This document shows positions 28,113 through 33,538 of a DNA stretch of 33,538 nucleotides, piece by piece. A program made the translations under genes and the position numbers. The notes beneath the pieces are model-generated. The model had not been told where the DNA came from, searched no databases, and was given only the letters and a program-made list of their open reading frames with translations. The stretch covers positions 1-33,538 of the forward strand of contig SLJN01000172.1 of the NCBI GenBank assembly GCA_007135115.1, given 5' to 3'. The first letter of the stretch is position 1; each line of letters begins with the position of its first letter. This DNA is from Balneolales bacterium (GTDB lineage Bacteria > Bacteroidota > Rhodothermia > Balneolales > Natronogracilivirgulaceae).

Positions 28113-28487
28113 AATGTTTAAGGTAGGTTTGAGAGGGTAATCTTCATGCCGGACAGTTAGCTCCGGATACCATTCACATTGGAGTTTTCTGATTAACAAA
28201 CTTCATTACGGTCTTGCTAACCAGAAAACCCAATTCATTCCTTGACTTTTCAGCCTCACAATTAATCAGCTTTAAGCTCTCTATGCTAAAGCATTCGGGG
28301 TCGGGCTTTTGCTGCCTTCCCTTGTTCACACTATTACTAACGCAATTTTTAACCGCATGATTTCATGATTTGACCAACAAACTTGAGATTCATTAAAATA
28401 ACTTTAGTGGTGTGTTAGGCATGAAGAAATTGTATATCAAAGTTAATGCGGCAGCACGTTACATAATGATAGGTAAGACCAGAATTG

Positions 28488-29267
28488 CTACTGAGACGGC
28501 CGAAATCTCCAACGGCACCTGTGATGTAATAGGGATGGGGTGAAAAGCATTTCGTCTACCTGGTTTAATATCTGTGTCATCGTTTTAATCCCGCCACAAA
28601 AAAAGGGCTCAGTGGCGATGGTAAGCCCGATAAGATGAGGTAGTAAAACGGATGGCAATTCTGCATGAGGACCAACGATGCGGGCGATTTCAGCATCAGA
28701 AATACGGTTGACATTATCGCCGCCTCCAATGAATTCCGGGCTGTTGGTGAAGTAATCAAGATCTATATCCCAGATCACTCCTCGATTTTGGCTATGTTGC
28801 TTGTAGTGCTTTATGGCTTCTGCAAGAGAACGAAATTTGTAGATGTAATGGCGATTGCCAAGCCGGTCGATGATGGAATCCAATGCACGCATGCGTTGCT
28901 TGTAAACCAACCAAACGTTTCCGATTATACCCAACCAGGCGGCTGTGAGCAAATGGCTGTCATTGTAGGGACTCATGTATCGCCAGATATAGTAGGTGCG
29001 ATCGTCTTTTTTCAGGTTTTCAAAATCTTGAAATGCTTGTTGGGTTTCTTTCTCGGGTTCAGCGAGATCCAAATGCCAATCGAGACTGAAGACATCAGGG
29101 GAAGATGAGTTAGCCCAGTTTGCCCAAAACCAAAGAGCGTAACGGTGTTCGTGTGTCAATGCTACGCTCGCATGGCGATTGCTATCAACAGGATGATACA
29201 AGCTTACCTCATAGCTGTTCGGCGGACGGTCGGGCTCCGGATGTGGATGCCAGTACTCTTCTTCCAT
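28488..29267 (-). CDS. UPF0489-like protein
   Basis: RGVIWDIDLDYFTNSPEF; TIATEPFFCGGIKTMTQIL; HP-rich N-terminus. Confidence 0.65.
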   Translation of the reverse strand: MEEEYWHPHPEPDRPPNSYEVSLYHPVDSNRHASVALTHEHRYALWFWANWANSSSPDVFSLDWHLDLAEPEKETQQAFQDFENLKKDDRTYYIWRYMSPYNDSHLLTAAWLGIIGNVWLVYKQRMRALDSIIDRLGNRHYIYKFRSLAEAIKHYKQHSQNRGVIWDIDLDYFTNSPEFIGGGDNVNRISDAEIARIVGPHAELPSVLLPHLIGLTIATEPFFCGGIKTMTQILNQVDEMLFTPSLLHHRCRWRFRPSQ

Positions 29268-29461
29268 ATCTCATTTTATTTGTTGATTAGCGTAGATGCA
29301 CAGTTCCTAATGTAAACGGAGAGACAGGAAGCATGATATCACATAATTCCATTGCATGCGCAGAATTAGCTATGTATTAGCGTTATGCTTTTATCTGAAG
29401 GAAAAAGCATAAGTGCGTTGGAATTTAACCCCTGAACATTTTTTACTAACCGGAGGGAAAA

Positions 29462-30001
29462 ATGGTTGTTAAAGGTGATGTTTTTGATATGACCCCTTTG
29501 GGTATGCGCTTTACAGTCCTGGAAACAGGTGCTGATACCGATGGAAAGTCTCTTAATTTACATTGGGAATTGTATCCGGGTTGTAATATGAAAGCTCCGC
29601 TTGTTCATACCCACCCGAATGCTATAGAGACTTACGAAGTGTTAGAAGGTGAGATGGAGTTCTATGTGAAGGATAAATGGATACCCGCAAAAGAAGGGGA
29701 TAAGCTATCGGTTCCCAAAAATGTGGCGCATTCATTCAGAAATCCCGGCAATACCGTTGTGAAGGTATATAATACCCATCAACCTGCATTGCGGATGGAA
29801 GAATATTTTAACGATGTCTGCAAAGTTCTGGATAAGGTTACCGATAACAGAACCAGAGAATTCAAGATGAATTTCAATACGATGGTGTATTTGAGCTTGC
29901 TGATGAATAGTTATCGGGAAGAAATCATCGCAAAAAGCCCGCCTGATTTCATCATAAGATTAATCGGAATGTATGCCGGATTGAGGAGATTGCAATATTA
30001 A
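29462..30001 (+). CDS. Cupin domain protein
   Basis: LVHTHPNAIETYEVLEGEMEFYVKDKWIPAKEGDKLSVPKNVAHSFRNPG. ggagg SD upstream. Confidence 0.88.
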   Translation: MVVKGDVFDMTPLGMRFTVLETGADTDGKSLNLHWELYPGCNMKAPLVHTHPNAIETYEVLEGEMEFYVKDKWIPAKEGDKLSVPKNVAHSFRNPGNTVVKVYNTHQPALRMEEYFNDVCKVLDKVTDNRTREFKMNFNTMVYLSLLMNSYREEIIAKSPPDFIIRLIGMYAGLRRLQY

Positions 30002-30054
30002 GCCTGCAATTAACCTGTACACTTAAGTACATCCTGAAAACACATCAGTAGATA

Positions 30055-30099
30055 GAGTAAAAGAAAGGCCTAATGAAGAGATTTACCTTTCTTTTACTC
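30055..30099. terminator. Bidirectional terminator-like hairpin between convergent genes
   Basis: gagtaaaagaaagg / cctttcttttactc, a 14-bp perfect inverted repeat. Confidence 0.55.
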
Positions 30100-30129
30100 A
30101 TACTCATACTCTTACTCTTAATCTAATTT

Positions 30130-32748
30130 TTACCAAGCAATCGGATCACGCTCATCATCGTCAGGATCCTCTTCCTCAACCTCCATGATCATTCCTTGTG
30201 GCTGCTGAAAGGCCTCGGTTGACCAGTCCACATCATTGTCGTTTTTAACGCCATTGACAAACTGCGCCACCACCGGCAGGGCGGATCGTGAACCCTGACC
30301 GACCTGACTTCCTTGCGGAAATCGGATTCTGCGATCTTCACCGCCTACCCATGCGCCCATGACGATCTGCGGAGTCATTCCAACAAACCAGGCATCGGCA
30401 CTGGCTTCGGTTGTTCCGGTTTTGCCGGCCATATCCTGATCAAATCCGTCTACCCGCCATCTCATACTGATGCCGGTACCGCTTCGGATAACATCGCGCA
30501 TCATATCTAATACATAATAAGAGGTTTCGGGGTTCATAACCTCTTCTTGATGCTGACTTTGAAATTCCGCCAACACGTTACCGTCCTGATCTTCAATTCG
30601 CTGAATAGCGAGAGGTTCAATGTAGACGCCCTGATTGGCAAAAGTAGCATAGGCGCTGGTCATTTCAAGCAGGCTTGCCTCGGCGGTTCCAAGTACGATA
30701 GAAGGATAGCGTTCAATATTTCCACGGAATCCCATTTGTTGTGCTAAATCTGCAATCCGGTTAACGGCTGAAGATAACTCCTCAAGCCGGTTGGTGTCCG
30801 GGTTACCGGCAAGTTCGGGAAGCAGGCGGACCGTTACGTTGTTACTCGATCGGGCCAGAGCTTCCCGCAGCGTCATCTGTTCATCGAACGTTGCAGATCC
30901 GGGATCACGCGGGCTCCAGCGTGTACCGCTGGCATCATAAAAACTCACCGGATAACTGGAGAACCGGTGGTGGGGCCGGTAACCGTTATCAATCGCGACG
31001 GCGTAAACAAACGGCTTAAACGTCGATCCGGTTTGCCTGCGTGACTGGTAGACATTATCCCGCTGAATTTGTCCGTAGTCAGCTCCGCCAACCCAGGTGA
31101 GGATATTTCCTGTAGCAGGATCAATTCCTACGAATCCACCTTCAACGCGGTAGCGCCGGTCCATTAGAGAATCGGCAAAAGCTTCATTGTTGATGAGTTC
31201 ATCCAGAGCATCATCAGTTGAGTAACCGTCGGCCACTTTGTTGCGGTATTCGTCGGTTTCCTGAACGAAGCTTTCAAGAATGCGTGGAAACCGTTCATTC
31301 AGCTCATCAAACTTTTTTTCATTGGTCCACACCCGTTCAAACTCCCGCTGGACCTGCTGCACCTGATTTTCCAAGGCACGCTGAGCATGCTGCTGCATCC
31401 GCGAGTCGATGGTGGTGTGGATGACAAGACCATCCCGCTCCAGGTCGTACCCGTTTGCTTCTGCCCATTCACTCACTTGCTGACGAACATATTCACCAAA
31501 ATATCGAGTTTGTTGTCCCTGGCGGAAGGGTGGGTTATAATCGAGCTCAATTTCCTGCTCCCGCATAGACTGGAAATTCTCGGCGCTGATGAAACCGTGT
31601 TGAGCCATCAGTGCGAGCACTACGTTGCGTCGCATTTGAGAAGCTTCCGGCCGGGTACGCGGGTTAAACATGGAAACCGCTTTGAGAGAACCTATAAGCG
31701 TGGCCGACTCAAGTATGTTCAGGTCACTTGCCGGTTTATTAAAATGCGTTAAAGAGGCCGTTTCAATACCGTAGGCACTGTTGCTGAATTCTACGGTATT
31801 GAGGTACATCTCAATAATTTCTTTCTTGGTGTAATTCCGCTCAATCTGGATAGCGGTAATCATCTCGCGAAGTTTACGCTGCACACTTACATCGCGGCCA
31901 ATCTGGCGGTACAGGTTACGGGCGAGCTGTTGAGAGATGGTTGAACCTCCCTGCGGGTCGCCCCGGAGAATATGGTACGGGATGGATAACGTCCGGTACA
32001 TATCCATACCCCAGTGGCCGTAGTATCGATGGTCTTCGGTGGCAATCAGGGCGTTTATAACGTGTGGTGAGACTTCATCATAGCGTACGGCTGTTCGATT
32101 TTCCGTGAAATATTGATCCAGAACCTCGCCGTCGCTGCTCATCACAAATGAAGCAATATCAGTGCGTGGATTTTCCAACTCTTCCAGTGAAGGCAAGCCC
32201 TGTACCAGGTAAAAGAAAAATATAGTACCAGCAATCAGGCCGGCAAGAACGAGAACACCAAATCCCCGGAATATCTGCCCCCATGTTAAACCTTTGCGCT
32301 TTCCACCGAAATTGCCGAACCCGGCTCCATCACCACCAGAATTGTCCGGTGGTGGAGGGGTTCCTGTAGCATCAAATGATCCGCCTGTCGGCTCATCATC
32401 TCCGGTGTTGCCATAGGCAGATGATCCGGTTTCGGAGGGTTCAGATGGTGTTGATGCACTTGCAGAAGTATCGACCGGTTCTTTGGGTTCGAATGTTTCT
32501 GCGGGTTGATAGTCTTCGGGATCACCTTTTTCAGCATCCGAATCAGCATCTGAGCTGGTTTTCTTACCCAGGTTGAAAGCGCCCGATTGGGACTTTGATT
32601 CCTGGGTGTTCCGGTTTTTCAGATTAAAAGTACCGGATGAAGCAGAGTCATCAGAAGATTGTTTTTTCCGTTTTTCCAGCTGTTGGCGACGGTATTCGGG
32701 GTCATTAAAATACCGTTCGAGATCTTCGTTGTTATTTTCCTGGCTCAT
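30130..32748 (-). CDS. Class A penicillin-binding protein (PBP1A)
   Basis: GT51: ATEDHRYYGHWGMD, GGSTISQQLARNLY. Transpeptidase: RQTGSTFKPFVYA, SSNNVTVR, GKTGTTEASADAWFVG. Long Ser/Gly/Pro-rich cytoplasmic N-terminus then one TM helix. Confidence 0.95.
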   Translation of the reverse strand: MSQENNNEDLERYFNDPEYRRQQLEKRKKQSSDDSASSGTFNLKNRNTQESKSQSGAFNLGKKTSSDADSDAEKGDPEDYQPAETFEPKEPVDTSASASTPSEPSETGSSAYGNTGDDEPTGGSFDATGTPPPPDNSGGDGAGFGNFGGKRKGLTWGQIFRGFGVLVLAGLIAGTIFFFYLVQGLPSLEELENPRTDIASFVMSSDGEVLDQYFTENRTAVRYDEVSPHVINALIATEDHRYYGHWGMDMYRTLSIPYHILRGDPQGGSTISQQLARNLYRQIGRDVSVQRKLREMITAIQIERNYTKKEIIEMYLNTVEFSNSAYGIETASLTHFNKPASDLNILESATLIGSLKAVSMFNPRTRPEASQMRRNVVLALMAQHGFISAENFQSMREQEIELDYNPPFRQGQQTRYFGEYVRQQVSEWAEANGYDLERDGLVIHTTIDSRMQQHAQRALENQVQQVQREFERVWTNEKKFDELNERFPRILESFVQETDEYRNKVADGYSTDDALDELINNEAFADSLMDRRYRVEGGFVGIDPATGNILTWVGGADYGQIQRDNVYQSRRQTGSTFKPFVYAVAIDNGYRPHHRFSSYPVSFYDASGTRWSPRDPGSATFDEQMTLREALARSSNNVTVRLLPELAGNPDTNRLEELSSAVNRIADLAQQMGFRGNIERYPSIVLGTAEASLLEMTSAYATFANQGVYIEPLAIQRIEDQDGNVLAEFQSQHQEEVMNPETSYYVLDMMRDVIRSGTGISMRWRVDGFDQDMAGKTGTTEASADAWFVGMTPQIVMGAWVGGEDRRIRFPQGSQVGQGSRSALPVVAQFVNGVKNDNDVDWSTEAFQQPQGMIMEVEEEDPDDDERDPIAW

Positions 32749-33538
32749 GATTTACTTGCTTCAAATGAAGGTGACGCTTCAATTAATTCTTCTGTTCCAT
32801 TCCATTTAACGGGATGAAACGATTTATTGGCATATAATATCAATGTGCGATCATTGAAAAAGTTACCGGTATTAAGATAACGTTTGCCGGAGGAATTTAT
32901 ATCCCTGGTATAGTGGTGATGTCCGCAAACGACAACATCGGTTTTATCCTGATCCAGAATCCGGAGACACCATTCATCCAGGCGAATTCTGGATGACCGG
33001 GACGGTTTTATACTACTGATTTTGGAAAACCATTTCATCAGCCACAACCCCATAAGTTCCGGCAGAAGTTTTTGATACATATCTATAAAATATGGATTTC
33101 TCAGAAAACGATGAAGCTTTGGACGCATCCGGCCCCAGTCCGGGTCCGCTAAGCCATCACCATGTAATAGTAATACCCGTTGATTATCCCAGGTGACCAG
33201 CCGGTATTCATGTTCGATTTCGATGCCGTTTTTGCTGAAGAAATCGCGCATCCAGTTGTCGTGGTTGCCGGTTATGTACAGTACGGGAAAGCCATCCTGA
33301 GCAAGTTCTTTTAATTTATTGACCGTCGCTTCGGCAAAAACCGGACGGGAGTTCGGGTATTCCATCCAATAATCAAAAAGATCCCCGAGGATGATCAGCT
33401 GAGTACAGTAGGTCCGGCAATAATCCAATAGCTGTATGAAGTCAGCCTCTATCTCACGATTTTTGGATTTGGAGAACCCTCCGAGGTGGATATCAGCTAC
33501 CAGCATTACCCGCCGATCCGGTTCAGGAGTTTGTACTG
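32745..33538 (-). CDS. UDP-2,3-diacylglucosamine pyrophosphatase LpxH-like metallophosphoesterase (5' end probably beyond window)
   Basis: LVADIHLGGFSKSK, ILGDLFDYWMEYP, YITGNHDNWMRDFF, LLHGDGLA, VVCGHHHYTR. The frame stays open upstream of the 33506 ATG to the window edge. ATGA overlap with the PBP1A gene. Confidence 0.85.
   Translation of the reverse strand, partial: VQTPEPDRRVMLVADIHLGGFSKSKNREIEADFIQLLDYCRTYCTQLIILGDLFDYWMEYPNSRPVFAEATVNKLKELAQDGFPVLYITGNHDNWMRDFFSKNGIEIEHEYRLVTWDNQRVLLLHGDGLADPDWGRMRPKLHRFLRNPYFIDMYQKLLPELMGLWLMKWFSKISSIKPSRSSRIRLDEWCLRILDQDKTDVVVCGHHHYTRDINSSGKRYLNTGNFFNDRTLILYANKSFHPVKWNGTEELIEASPSFEASKS

Noticed and set aside
28258-28325. Possible SRP-like or structured RNA (attcggggtcgggcttttgctgccttccc)
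   Set aside because: Partial resemblance only; I could not fold a convincing conserved helix 8 or assign an RNA family. An Infernal/Rfam search would be decisive.
28406-29392. Integron-cassette-like borders (gtgttaggc at 28406 and gcgttatgc at 29381 in direct orientation around the UPF0489 gene)
   Set aside because: Only the GTT core resemblance was found. I could not find a matching RYYYAAC partner or an attC-like foldback, and there is no integrase in the window. A genome search for IntI and HattCI/IntegronFinder would settle it.
29383-29412. ttatgctttt...aaaagcataa hairpin upstream of the cupin gene
   Set aside because: Clear 10-bp arms, but probably an ordinary terminator or leader hairpin; no evidence for a special role.

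Overview
The window is a chromosomal segment of a Bacteroidota/Balneolota-Rhodothermota-like bacterium. That placement is inferred from gene content, lipoprotein signals and acidic proteins and was not tested. Recognisable genes include: an alpha/beta hydrolase; DoxX; an S9 (DPP-IV-like) peptidase; a fasciclin lipoprotein; a YhaO/SbcD-like phosphoesterase overlapping a YhaN-like ATPase; a CaiB/BaiF CoA-transferase; UppP; thioredoxin; DUF1761; a class-C beta-lactamase-fold hydrolase; a NagD-like HAD; a RibD/DHFR-like reductase; the PrkA-DUF444-SpoVR cluster; a UPF0489-like protein; a cupin; PBP1A; and an LpxH-like phosphoesterase. The least ordinary content is intergenic. (1) A dyad-symmetric array of TTTGAT-type half-sites lies at 5713-5817, all in one 11-bp register. 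(2) At least four different small foldback/REP/MITE-like families are present. These include a 418-bp foldback inserted exactly inside a REP-like hairpin (17333-17750) and a second MITE that itself carries a ~100-bp insertion and sits between prkA and its DUF444 partner (25816-26010). I see no CRISPR array, tRNA, rRNA or transposase gene. The best candidate for something undescribed is the 11-bp phased array; its function is unknown.
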